This document shows positions 27,015 through 35,625 of a stretch of DNA of 64,000 nucleotides, in pieces. Source of the DNA: Natronospira proteinivora (lineage in GTDB: Bacteria; Pseudomonadota; Gammaproteobacteria; Natronospirales; Natronospiraceae); the NCBI RefSeq assembly GCF_024170465.1, contig NZ_JALJYF010000001.1, forward strand, positions 310,001 through 374,000, given 5' to 3'. The position numbers were made by a program, and so were the translations under genes. Position 1 is the stretch's first letter, and every line of letters begins with the position of its first letter. Under the pieces are notes generated by a model. The model ran no database searches, had not been told where the DNA came from, and saw nothing but the letters and a program-made list of their open reading frames with translations.

Positions 27015-29306
27015 TCAACGATCCTGCTGTGGCTTGTATAACGATTGGAATTCCTCGGCCGGAATCGCCTTGCTGAACCAGAAACCCTGGCCCCATTGCA
27101 CCCCCAGGTCTTGCAGGTGTTTTCGTTGTTGGTCGGTTTCGATTCCTTCGGCAATGGTTTCCAGGCTCAGGCTCGTCGCCATTTTCTGGATGATGGGAGC
27201 CAGTACGGCCCCTTTGGTGTGAGTATGGCAAATTTCGTTGACGAAGCTCCGATCGATTTTGAGGGTGTGAATGGGCAGGTGTTGCAAACGGCTCAGGGAA
27301 GAGTAGCCGGTTCCGAAGTCATCGATGGCCAGGCGAAATCCATGACCATTGAGTTCTGTCAGCAACCCCTCGATTACTTGTGGCTCACGCATTAGCGCAT
27401 TTTCCGTCACTTCCAGGTGAATGTGGGAAGGATGGACAAAAGGTTTGACCCGTTTTGCCAGTGCTTCGGTATCGCCGTGTGGGTAGAGTTGATTCAGGCT
27501 CAGGTTGATCGCCATCCACAGTGGCATGCCCTGATCTTGCCAAGCTTGCAGCTGTCGGGCGGCCGTCTCCAGCACCCAGTCACCCAGCGGCCGGATCAGT
27601 CCAGTTTCTTCCATCAACGGCATGAAACTGCCGGGCATCAGCAGTTCGCCGTCCTCCTGTGGCCAGCGGATTAGGGCCTCGGTGGACACGATGCGTAAAG
27701 AGGCGAGCTCGAAGATGGGTTGGTAGTGCAGGGTAAATTTCTGGTGTTCCAGCGCCTGGCGGAGACGGGCTTCCATGGACAGGCGTCTATGGCGTTTTTC
27801 GGTGATGTCTTCCGAGAAAAGATGCCCCCGGTTGTCTTTCCGCTCCTTGGCCGCGAACATGGCCTTGTCCGCATTCTCGATTAGCGTGGCGGCGTGATGG
27901 CCGTGATCAGGACAGAGACTGATTCCCACACTGGCGCCGAGCCGATGACTGTGGCCGCCGGCGGTCAGCGGTTCATTCAGGTGCGTAATGATTCGCTCGA
28001 CCAGAATGTGAACATTTTCCAGGAATGTCTCCCCGTCATCCACTTCGCCCCGGCGTGGTTCATTGAGCATCACCACGATGAATTCATCACCGCCCTGTCT
28101 GACGACCAGGTCGGAATCACGCACAGAGGTCTGGAGACGTTGACCGATCTGAATAATGACCTCGTCGCCAACATCATGGCCCAGGGCGTCATTGATCAGT
28201 TTGAAACCGTCCATGTCAATGAATAGGACGGCAGCCTGAGTTTCCTCTGTTTGGTTTCGACTTAGCGCCTTGTCCAGGAAGTCGAGAAGATGGCGACGGT
28301 TAGGCAGCCCTGTCAAGGCATCCGTATAGGCCAGGCTGTGAATCTCGGTCGCCTGGGCTTCACGTTCCTGCCGCATGCGAAGTGTATTGATGCCAAAGAC
28401 GAGGTTATCGGCCAGTCGGGAGAGTAATTGCCGCTCTTCCACGGAGAAGGGTCTGGGTGTTGCCGAGTATATTGTCAGGCAGCCGGTCGGGCCGGTGGTC
28501 GGTTTCAGGGACAGGGTGATGGCGGCGCCCAGACCGTGTGTCAGGGCGTGATCACGGGCAGCGGATGCCGGTTCCATGGCGATATCATGGATTACGGCGG
28601 TCGTGCCACTCCGAATGGTACGAAGAACGCTGCTTTGATTGGCAGAGTTTTTCCGCCAGCTACTTTCAAGCGCTTCAACAAAGCCTGTCGCCGGCCCCGC
28701 ACTGGCCCGGATTCTGACTGGGCAGCCCTTGTCCTGGTGGACAAAACCGATCCAGGCCAGGCGATAGCCTTCCTCGTCGATAATGGTCTGGCAAAGGGTC
28801 TGCAGAAGTTCATCTTCACTTTGTGCGCGAACCACAATGCTATCGCAGGCATTCAGTGTACTCAGCGCATTGACTACACTGCTTAACTGCTTGCGAGATG
28901 CTTCCTGCTCCCGCGACAGGCGTCCGAGACGTAGCAGGTTATCGATTCGGGCCAGCAGTTCGGCCCGGCTGGTGGGGATGCGGAGGATGTCGTCTACGGT
29001 ATCGCCCAGTTCTGCCGTGATACGTGAATTGGGTCCCGCCCGATTGTCGGTGACCAAAAGTACCGGCAGAAAGGGGTGGTTCGTCTGTGCGCGTAGCGTC
29101 TTGATCTGATCTCGGTGGTGATTCAGTGAGAAGCCATCAACGATGATCAGTTCGCAGTTCTCAAACTGGTTGCCGTCTCCTTCGAGACCCCGATGCGAAT
29201 CGTAGTCATTGCCGAGCAGGCGTTCCAACAGTTGGGCATTCGCGGCGTTGACCAGACCGATGGTGATCAGAGGTGGTGCACGAGTGGGAGCCGGAGGGGC
29301 TGTCAT
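27015..29306 (-). CDS. c-di-GMP protein: receiver-like, GAF, GGDEF and EAL domains
   Basis: This 763-residue cytosolic protein starts with a receiver-like domain (about 12-130). An aspartate is at the usual phosphorylation position (D57 in LIIVDGFS), but the acidic pair after the first strand is missing (GLVNAAN). A GAF domain follows (about 150-315). The diguanylate cyclase domain (about 330-505) has an intact RQGGDEF. The phosphodiesterase domain (about 515-755) has TEALIRW, DDFGTGYSS and ETIAEGIE. Both enzyme sites look intact, so it may make or degrade c-di-GMP depending on input. The ATG overlaps the stop of the KaiC-like gene by four bases, so the two proteins are made together. Confidence 0.9.
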   Translation of the reverse strand: MTAPPAPTRAPPLITIGLVNAANAQLLERLLGNDYDSHRGLEGDGNQFENCELIIVDGFSLNHHRDQIKTLRAQTNHPFLPVLLVTDNRAGPNSRITAELGDTVDDILRIPTSRAELLARIDNLLRLGRLSREQEASRKQLSSVVNALSTLNACDSIVVRAQSEDELLQTLCQTIIDEEGYRLAWIGFVHQDKGCPVRIRASAGPATGFVEALESSWRKNSANQSSVLRTIRSGTTAVIHDIAMEPASAARDHALTHGLGAAITLSLKPTTGPTGCLTIYSATPRPFSVEERQLLSRLADNLVFGINTLRMRQEREAQATEIHSLAYTDALTGLPNRRHLLDFLDKALSRNQTEETQAAVLFIDMDGFKLINDALGHDVGDEVIIQIGQRLQTSVRDSDLVVRQGGDEFIVVMLNEPRRGEVDDGETFLENVHILVERIITHLNEPLTAGGHSHRLGASVGISLCPDHGHHAATLIENADKAMFAAKERKDNRGHLFSEDITEKRHRRLSMEARLRQALEHQKFTLHYQPIFELASLRIVSTEALIRWPQEDGELLMPGSFMPLMEETGLIRPLGDWVLETAARQLQAWQDQGMPLWMAINLSLNQLYPHGDTEALAKRVKPFVHPSHIHLEVTENALMREPQVIEGLLTELNGHGFRLAIDDFGTGYSSLSRLQHLPIHTLKIDRSFVNEICHTHTKGAVLAPIIQKMATSLSLETIAEGIETDQQRKHLQDLGVQWGQGFWFSKAIPAEEFQSLYKPQQDR

Positions 29307-30763
29307 GACGAGCCTTCCTCCCTGGGGGTGAGCACTTCCGGGGTACCGCTGAGTATTCCCCTGAGCCCCCGCAAGGGAGCGCCAATATTGATGCCTTCCG
29401 CCGTGATATCAAATTCGCGCAGACTTTTCTCGAATCCGCCGGTACGCTTTTTCAGTACACCGACGGTCTTGCGCAATTCGCCGTCTATTTCCAAGTAACG
29501 CAGCAGCAAGATGTTGTCGGCAACATAGCTGAGGCCGTACTCAGAAACCCGAGCCTGGGTGCCGGCGATGGAAAAGACTTCGTTAACCAGGATGACGGTG
29601 ACGCCCATGTTGATCAGATAGCGACAAAGGGCGTGAACCCGGGCTTGCAGATCTGCGCCGCGCACGGATTGTTCGTAGCCGGAGAGGCTGTCGAGCATCA
29701 CCATGGTGGTGCCGTTCTCTTCCACATCCCGCCGTACCTTGGTCGCGAATTGGTCCGGGTGGTAATGCAGAGGCTCGATTGCTTCGGCGTGAAGCATGCC
29801 CTTCTCGATCAATGCGTCCACCGGCATTCCCAGTTGTCGGCAGCGGGTGATGAAAGTGGACCAGTTTTCGTCAAAGTTGTAGATTGCGCCCCGCTGATTC
29901 TGCTCGGCGGCGGCTAGCATGAGCTGGGTACCCAGGGTGGTTTTACCCACACCCGTGGGACCGGACAGCAGCGTTACCGTGCCGCGTTCAATTCCTCCGC
30001 CAGTGAGCCGGTCGAGCTCGGGGACGCCGGTGCTCAAGGGAATGTGCTCCACCGTCCGGTGGTGGTGTCTGGGAATCAGTCGGGGAAAGAGTGTGATGCC
30101 GCCTTCGCCCAGATAATAGAAATGCTCACCGGCGGCGAAGTCTGAGCCTCGGAATTTGCTGACCTGGCACAGGCGGCCATGGGCTGTATGTGCCAGGTTG
30201 ATGACGCCATCGCTTAGGAAGGGCAATGCCTCATCGTCTTCCGTGGGTGATTTCTCGGAAGTGGACATCACAGTGGCGCCGCCGCCGATCAGTACACGGA
30301 GCAGTGACATGACCTGTTTTCGGAACTGGAAGGTATCGGCCGACAGGAATCGCATCTGGCTGAGCGAGTCGATCAATATGCGACGGGGGCGATACTTTTG
30401 GGCATATTCGATAATGCCATCGTGAATGGCATTGCCTTCCACATCCCAGCTTTCCAGCAAGCTGTAGGTGCCGCTATGCTCATCCGTCTTGCCCGGGGAC
30501 AGATCAAGCACCTCTATACCGTCCATGGACAAGCCCATGAGTGCGGCGTCCTCGCGCAGCTGAGTTTCCGTTTCCCCCAAGGTGACGAACAGGCTCTCGC
30601 CCACGGGTTCGGTAGCAAGGAAATGCAGTCCGAGGGTGGTTTTGCCGCAGCCGGGGCCCCCGCCCACCAGATAGCTTCGGTGGGGTAACAACCCCCCATT
30701 CAGGACCTGATCCAGACCTTCAATACCTGTGCTGATGCGTGGTGTGTTGGTGGTGGAATCCAT
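29303..30763 (-). CDS. KaiC-like double-domain RecA-fold ATPase
   Basis: This 486-residue protein has two tandem KaiC/RAD55 domains. Walker A sites are GGPGCGKT (35-42) and GPTGVGKT (268-275). The position of the KaiC phosphorylation pair in the second domain reads S412-Y413 (GLSYVADN) instead of Ser-Thr, as in many proteobacterial KaiC-like proteins. No kaiA or kaiB lies near. Such proteins often sit with signalling partners, and here the partner is a GGDEF-EAL protein overlapping by four bases (ATGA). A role as an ATP-driven switch or timer controlling c-di-GMP is an inference; the domain assignment is firm. Confidence 0.88.
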   Translation of the reverse strand: MDSTTNTPRISTGIEGLDQVLNGGLLPHRSYLVGGGPGCGKTTLGLHFLATEPVGESLFVTLGETETQLREDAALMGLSMDGIEVLDLSPGKTDEHSGTYSLLESWDVEGNAIHDGIIEYAQKYRPRRILIDSLSQMRFLSADTFQFRKQVMSLLRVLIGGGATVMSTSEKSPTEDDEALPFLSDGVINLAHTAHGRLCQVSKFRGSDFAAGEHFYYLGEGGITLFPRLIPRHHHRTVEHIPLSTGVPELDRLTGGGIERGTVTLLSGPTGVGKTTLGTQLMLAAAEQNQRGAIYNFDENWSTFITRCRQLGMPVDALIEKGMLHAEAIEPLHYHPDQFATKVRRDVEENGTTMVMLDSLSGYEQSVRGADLQARVHALCRYLINMGVTVILVNEVFSIAGTQARVSEYGLSYVADNILLLRYLEIDGELRKTVGVLKKRTGGFEKSLREFDITAEGINIGAPLRGLRGILSGTPEVLTPREEGSS

Positions 30764-31129
30764 ATCATCTCCATTGTTCGGGCTTGTCTTGTTTGCCTGA
30801 ACTTGAGGGCTGGGGAGCGGTCAAGAGGAAAACATTGGCCATGGCAGAGTCCGGCGGTAAATGCCGGGTTGCGGGACTTGGTCTAGGCCGGTTATTCCTG
30901 TACTTAGCCGTGATTGGTTTCAATCTGTCTTTATGGGACCTCCTGACGCCCGGGCCCTTTGGCGATGATCACCATGTAATGGCCCGGCGATTGCCCCCAA
31001 TGAATGGTCTGAGCGGGGTTTGTTTTGAAGCGGAGTGCCCACGAGATCCATTAAGGGGCACTTGTTTCAAGGCTTGAGAAAAAGGTCATGCCACCGGCCT
31101 GTTTTTGTTCGGATCAATAATAATTGGGC
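30764..31129. other. Gene-free gap upstream of the KaiC-like operon
   Basis: I see no convincing gene here. The operon promoter must lie in the right part of this gap but no strong match stands out. An imperfect dyad, AGTGCCC with GGGGCACT (about 31036-31065), is the only notable structure. A frame on the plus strand (30739-31077) has an unprotein-like composition. Confidence 0.5.
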
Positions 31130-31381
31130 TCAAGTGTTACGCTTGTCCGAATAACGGCTTGGCCAGAGCTCGGCCGGATTCATGTTGAGGGCCTCGGCGA
31201 TCAGGCGCTCGCCTTTCGGCCAGGGGCGGTCCAGGGCATGGGTCAGCGTGGTCGGAGAGGCATAACCGTGATGTCGCGCCAGCCGTCTCAGGCTCCAGCC
31301 CGCCTTGCGCAGCGCCGCGACGATGTCGGCGCGGTGCCAGTCTTGAAAAGCCGAGCTTTTTTGAGCGTGGTATTTGGTCAT
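31130..31381 (-). CDS. Ner/Nlp-family winged-helix DNA-binding protein
   Basis: This 83-residue protein resembles Ner of phage Mu and the Nlp/SfsB family. It has DWHRADIVAALRKAGWSLRR, the recognition-helix region LARHHGYASPTTLTHALDRP, and the typical WPKGERLIAEALNM and PAELWPSRY ending. Ner is a small repressor that acts on divergent promoters in transposable phages. Here it is transcribed away from an XRE-type repressor gene, with 117 bases between them, as in a Mu-like immunity region. No other phage genes are nearby, so it may be a domesticated remnant. Confidence 0.88.
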   Translation of the reverse strand: MTKYHAQKSSAFQDWHRADIVAALRKAGWSLRRLARHHGYASPTTLTHALDRPWPKGERLIAEALNMNPAELWPSRYSDKRNT

Positions 31382-31450
31382 GTGCTAAAAAGTCTTCAGT
31401 CCAAGTTAATTTGAGCCAGCTCTATAGAGCGAGCTTGTTTTCATAATGTA

Positions 31451-31482
31451 GCACTCAAAAGTGAATATTCACACAATAGTGC
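31451..31482. promoter_or_regulatory. 32-bp dyad operator candidate in the Ner-XRE intergenic region
   Basis: The site reads GCACT-N5-GTGAAT/ATTCAC-N5-AGTGC, perfectly centred, with the inner 12-bp palindrome GTGAATATTCAC (31461-31472). A second 12-bp palindrome, GCTCTATAGAGC, lies at 31419-31430. The first dyad ends 16 bases before the XRE start codon. Both are likely binding sites for the two divergent regulators. Confidence 0.55.
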
Positions 31483-31498
31483 CCTTTAATGAGTCGAT

Positions 31499-32002
31499 AT
31501 GGCTAAAAAACCAACAAAAACAGACCCTGAGAGTCTCTATATAGTTTTGGCAGAGGAGCTGCAAAAGGAGTTCCCCCATCGACTCAGACAGGCAATTGGA
31601 CCTCGCTCGGTGCTTTCCTTTGCCCGCGCCTGCGGCTTAAGTGACAGCTTGGTCAGGAAATACCTGAGCGGCTCCCTGCCGGGGTTGGGCAATGCCCTGG
31701 TGATGGCCCGGGAGGCGGGGGTGAGCCTGGAATGGCTGGCTACCGGCCGCGAGTGGGTGGCTCCACGAGAGTCATCAGAAGCAGATCCCAAGGCCTATCT
31801 GACCCGCATGGAGGAGGTGATTGCCTTCTCCCGGCTGCAATTCCAGCGCCGCGGGATCGAATTGCCGCCCGAAAGCGAAGCCAAGGTGATTCGCGTGATC
31901 TATGAGGCCTATGTGCGGGATGGTCGCGAGATGGACGGCGCCAGCCTGGAGGATATGGGCGTGGGCGTGGACATGGATGCGGAAAAAACCATCCCGGACT
32001 AA
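31499..32002 (+). CDS. XRE-type helix-turn-helix regulator, phage-repressor-like
   Basis: This 167-residue protein has an N-terminal HTH (about 35-85: VLSFARACGLSDSLVRKYLS, then a PGLGNALVMAREAGVSLEWLATG segment), typical of repressors of transposable and lambdoid phages. The C-terminal half (about 95-167) is helical and acidic and lacks the LexA-like Ser-Lys peptidase of inducible repressors, so it is not expected to self-cleave. The ribosome binding site is weak. It is divergent from the Ner-like gene, with dyad sites in the gap. A role in repressing the shared promoter region is inferred. Confidence 0.8.
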   Translation: MAKKPTKTDPESLYIVLAEELQKEFPHRLRQAIGPRSVLSFARACGLSDSLVRKYLSGSLPGLGNALVMAREAGVSLEWLATGREWVAPRESSEADPKAYLTRMEEVIAFSRLQFQRRGIELPPESEAKVIRVIYEAYVRDGREMDGASLEDMGVGVDMDAEKTIPD

Positions 32003-32161
32003 GGATCCCTGATCCGGCCCGGATCCGGGCACCGGTCCCGGTCCCGGGGCAGGGAGTGGGGCCAGCCGCTTAGCCGGATTGACTCATTCGAGCAGTGCCC
32101 CTGCCGATCAGGACAACGCGCCGTGTTAGGTGCGGACACCAGCAATATCTGACCCCCGTGG

Positions 32162-32190
32162 CTGTCAGCGCCTGCCTATTTCGTTAGAAT
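32162..32190 (+). promoter_or_regulatory. sigma70-type promoter of putA
   Basis: CTGTCA (32162-32167), 17 bases, TAGAAT (32185-32190), about 62 bases before the GTG start. The preceding 130 bases are GC-rich and hold a small ATCCGG/CCGGAT hairpin but no gene. Confidence 0.5.
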
Positions 32191-32252
32191 GTCCCTTTAC
32201 GGCCCTGTGCGGGCGCCATCCAGTTCTAATAGCAATCGCGGGAGTCTTAATC

Positions 32253-35200
32253 GTGGCACTACCCGAGCGTACCCAAGCAGCAACCACCCCTTTCATCTTC
32301 GAGCATGGCCGTCCCGAGATGGACGATCTGCGAGCGGAGATGAACCAGCTCTACCTGGCCGATGAGGCCGAATGCATGGAGCAGCTGCTGCCCCAGGCCC
32401 GGTTGGATGACGCCACCCGCCGCCGCATTGTGGCCAAGGCCGAGTCCCTGGTGGAGGTGGTTCGCAAGAAGGGCGGCAAGAAGACGGGTATTTCCGCCTT
32501 CATGCAGCAGTACGACCTGTCTTCCCAGGAAGGGGTGGTACTGATGTGCCTGTCCGAGGCCCTGATTCGGGTGCCGGATTCCATCACCGCCGACAAGCTG
32601 ATCCAGGACAAGATCGCCTCCGGCGACTGGCGTTCCCATCTGGGCGAGAGTGATTCCCTGTTCGTGAATGCCTCCACCTGGGGCCTGATGCTCACTGGCG
32701 GCGTGGTCAAGGTGGACAAGCGCACCCGCAAGGATGTCTCCGGCTTCATGAGCCGTCTGACGGCCAAGATGGGCGAGCCGATGATCCGAGGTGCCATGCG
32801 CCAGGCCATGCGTATTCTCGGCTTTGAGTTCGTCATGGGTCGGGATATCAAGGAAGCCTTGAAGCGCGCCCGTAGCAAGGATCACCGGGATTACCGCCAC
32901 AGTTTCGACATGCTGGGTGAAGCGGCGCTCACCTGGACGGATGCGGATCGCTACTGGCAGGCCTATGCCGACGCCATTGACGCCACCGGCAAGAGCGTGG
33001 GCAAGGATGAGACCATCTGGCAGGCCCACAGTATCTCGGTGAAACTCTCCGCCCTGCATCCCCGTTATGAGTTTGCCAATCGGGAAGCGGTACTGGATGA
33101 GCTCACCCCCCGCTTGCTGCGTCTGGCCGAGCGCGCCCGGGATGCAGGGATCCAGTTGACCGTGGACGCAGAAGAGGCCGATCGCCTGGATCTCTCCCTG
33201 GAGGTGATCGAAGCGGTTTATCGTTCGCCCTCCCTGGAAGGGTGGGAAGGCTTTGGCCTGGCCATTCAGGCCTATCAGAAGCGCTGCATCAAGCTGGTGG
33301 ACTGGCTCAATGTGCTGACCAATGACGTGGGCCGCAAGATGCCGGTTCGCCTGGTTAAGGGTGCCTATTGGGATAATGAAATCAAGTGGGCCCAGGTGGA
33401 GGGTGAGCATGGCTATCCCGTATTCACCCGCAAGGTGAACACCGATGTCTCCTTCCTGGCCTGTGCCAAGAAGCTACTGCAGGAATGCGATCAAATCTAT
33501 CCCCAGTTTGCCACCCATAACGCCCATACCCTGGCCAGCATCCTGGAGATGGCCGAAGGCCGCTCGGATTACGAGTTCCAGCGCCTGCACGGCATGGGCG
33601 AAGAACTGTATGAGGAAGTGATGGGGGAGCGGGCCGAGATCGCCTGCCGGGTCTATGCCCCAGTGGGGCGACACAAGGAGCTGCTGCCCTATCTGGTGCG
33701 CCGTCTGCTGGAGAACGGCGCCAATACCTCCTTTGTGAACCACATCATGGATTCCAAGGTGCCGGTGAGCCAGATCACCCGGGATCCGGTGGCGGAAGTG
33801 GAAAAGCTGGAGATCATCCCCCATCCCAAGATTCCCCTGCCCAAGGACATTTATCGCAGCTTTGGCCAGGAGCGGGAAAACTCGGCCGGTGTGAACCTCA
33901 CCGACCCCGACGAGTTGGCGCCTTTGGCCGAATCCATGGAAAAAGCCATGGAGCAGCGCTGGGAAGCCCGCGCACTGATTGGCGGCAAGATTCACGGCGG
34001 TGGCAAGGAAGTCCGGGCGGTGGACCCCAGCGACAACCGCCGTTCCCCGGGGGTCTACTACGAGCCGGAAGAGTCGGCCATCCGTGAGGCCATCGGTGTG
34101 GCCCACAAGGCCCAGCCGGAATGGGATGCCACCCCGGCCGCCGAGCGGGCCGCGATTTTGCGCAAGGCCGCCGATCTTTACGAAGAGCATATGGGCGAGC
34201 TCATGGCTCTGTGTAGCCGGGAGGCCGGCAAGACCATCCCGGACGGGGTGGCTGAGGTTCGTGAAGCAGTGGATTTCCTGCGCTACTACGCCAATCAGTG
34301 CGAGGAAAAGTTCGGCGCCGAGATTCCCCTGCCGGGCCCCACCGGCGAGAAGAACACCCTGCGTTTGACCGGCAAGGGGGTGTTTGTCTGCATCAGCCCT
34401 TGGAACTTCCCCCTGGCCATTTTCACCGGCCAGGTCACCGCAGCCCTGGCCGCCGGCAATGCCGTGCTGGCCAAGCCGGCGGAACAAACCTCCCTGATCG
34501 GTTCCCTGGCAGTCAAGCTGCTGCACAAGGCCGGTATTCCCGGTGAGGTGCTCAACTTCCTGCCCAGCCGGGGCAGCACCATCGGCAAGGTCGTCACCCC
34601 GGATGAGCGAATTATCGGTGTCGCCTTTACCGGCTCCACGGAAACCGCCCATGTGGTCAACCAGACCCTGGCCCAGCGAAAAGGCGTGATTCCCACCCTG
34701 ATTGCCGAGACCGGTGGCCAGAATGCCATGCTGGTGGACAGCTCGGCCCTGCCCGAGCAGGTGGCGGACGATGTGGTGCAATCCGCCTTCCATAGCGCCG
34801 GGCAGCGTTGTTCGGCCCTGCGGGTCCTGTTCCTGCAGGAGGAGATTGCACCCCGGGTGCTGGAGATTCTCAGCGGCTACATGGACACCCTGATCGTGGG
34901 TGATCCGGCCCTGTTGCGGACCGATATCGGTCCGGTTATTGATGATAAGGCCTACAAGGGGCTCAAGGAGCATGTGGAATGGGTCAAGACCCAGGGCAAG
35001 CTGATCAAGGAAGCCCCCCTGAGCGCTGAATGCGCCAATGGCACCTTCCTGGCCCCTGTTGCGGTGGAGATCGACGACATCAGCCTGCTGGAGCGGGAGC
35101 AGTTCGGCCCGGTCCTGCATGTGGTTCGCTATAAGGCCAAGGACCTGGACAAGGTGATCGATTCCATCAACAAGACCGGCTATGGCCTGACCCTGGGTAT

Positions 35201-35450
35201 TCATACCCGCATTGACAGCGAGGCCGATTACATCCAGCGTCGCATCAAGGTGGGCAATGCCTATGTGAACCGCAACATGGTGGGTGCGGTGGTGGGCGTT
35301 CAGCCCTTTGGCGGCCAGGGCCTCTCTGGCACCGGCCCCAAAGCCGGCGGCCCCCATTACATGCTGCGCTTCGCCAATGAGCGTACCCTGACCATCAACA
35401 CCGCGGCCGTTGGCGGCAACGCCAGTTTGCTGGCCTTGTCTGACGAATGA
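32253..35450 (+). CDS. putA: Bifunctional proline dehydrogenase / glutamate-semialdehyde dehydrogenase PutA
   Basis: PutA oxidises proline to glutamate in two steps, with FAD then NAD, channelling the intermediate. The 1065-residue protein has an arm and proline dehydrogenase barrel (about 90-540) with SVKLSALHPRYE, RLVKGAYWDNEIKWAQ and FATHNAHTLAS. The aldehyde dehydrogenase domain (about 600-1050) has ISPWNFPLAIFTGQ, the LIAETGGQNAM glutamate motif and the catalytic Cys in SAGQRCSALR. It lacks the N-terminal ribbon-helix-helix DNA-binding domain and the long C-terminal extension of E. coli PutA, so it should not regulate itself. The GTG at 32253 is chosen because GGGAG is 8 bases upstream. 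Confidence 0.95.
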   Translation: MALPERTQAATTPFIFEHGRPEMDDLRAEMNQLYLADEAECMEQLLPQARLDDATRRRIVAKAESLVEVVRKKGGKKTGISAFMQQYDLSSQEGVVLMCLSEALIRVPDSITADKLIQDKIASGDWRSHLGESDSLFVNASTWGLMLTGGVVKVDKRTRKDVSGFMSRLTAKMGEPMIRGAMRQAMRILGFEFVMGRDIKEALKRARSKDHRDYRHSFDMLGEAALTWTDADRYWQAYADAIDATGKSVGKDETIWQAHSISVKLSALHPRYEFANREAVLDELTPRLLRLAERARDAGIQLTVDAEEADRLDLSLEVIEAVYRSPSLEGWEGFGLAIQAYQKRCIKLVDWLNVLTNDVGRKMPVRLVKGAYWDNEIKWAQVEGEHGYPVFTRKVNTDVSFLACAKKLLQECDQIYPQFATHNAHTLASILEMAEGRSDYEFQRLHGMGEELYEEVMGERAEIACRVYAPVGRHKELLPYLVRRLLENGANTSFVNHIMDSKVPVSQITRDPVAEVEKLEIIPHPKIPLPKDIYRSFGQERENSAGVNLTDPDELAPLAESMEKAMEQRWEARALIGGKIHGGGKEVRAVDPSDNRRSPGVYYEPEESAIREAIGVAHKAQPEWDATPAAERAAILRKAADLYEEHMGELMALCSREAGKTIPDGVAEVREAVDFLRYYANQCEEKFGAEIPLPGPTGEKNTLRLTGKGVFVCISPWNFPLAIFTGQVTAALAAGNAVLAKPAEQTSLIGSLAVKLLHKAGIPGEVLNFLPSRGSTIGKVVTPDERIIGVAFTGSTETAHVVNQTLAQRKGVIPTLIAETGGQNAMLVDSSALPEQVADDVVQSAFHSAGQRCSALRVLFLQEEIAPRVLEILSGYMDTLIVGDPALLRTDIGPVIDDKAYKGLKEHVEWVKTQGKLIKEAPLSAECANGTFLAPVAVEIDDISLLEREQFGPVLHVVRYKAKDLDKVIDSINKTGYGLTLGIHTRIDSEADYIQRRIKVGNAYVNRNMVGAVVGVQPFGGQGLSGTGPKAGGPHYMLRFANERTLTINTAAVGGNASLLALSDE

Positions 35451-35602
35451 AGCTTCAAGCAGGCCGTGCTAGCGGCGATGCCGTGCTGTTTCGGGAGATA
35501 ATGTGCCTGTTTAAAGCTTGCAGAAGGCACTAGTTCTGCAGATGCAGTAGGCCACAAATGTGGCATGGTCAGCTTGAAGCTTGCGGCTTGTAGCTTGCAG
35601 CT
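35450..35602. repeat. AGCTTG-type palindromic repeat, copy 1 (putA-sdaA gap)
   Basis: Between putA and sdaA, AAGCTTCAAGC (35450-35460) and the opposing AGCTTGAAGCTTGCGGCTTG region (35571-35602) form an inverted pair built from the unit GCTTG(C/T)AGCTT. The right arm resembles the arm at 47804-47833 near imuA, so this is a second family of dispersed repeats in the window. Confidence 0.75.
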
Positions 35603-35625
35603 AAAAACCCGAAGGAGTTTTTCCA

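Noticed and set aside
30739-31077. 112-codon frame upstream of the KaiC-like operon
   Set aside because: No ribosome binding site, odd composition, and it overlaps the operon start and its probable promoter.
32130-32252. N-terminal extension of putA
   Set aside because: It covers the promoter and has no ribosome binding site; GTG 32253 with GGGAG gives the conserved protein start.
33474-35357. Long 627-codon frame antisense to putA
   Set aside because: It mirrors the strongly biased putA codons and has a composition (His/Gly/Gln-rich) unlike real proteins; putA motifs are firm on the other strand.
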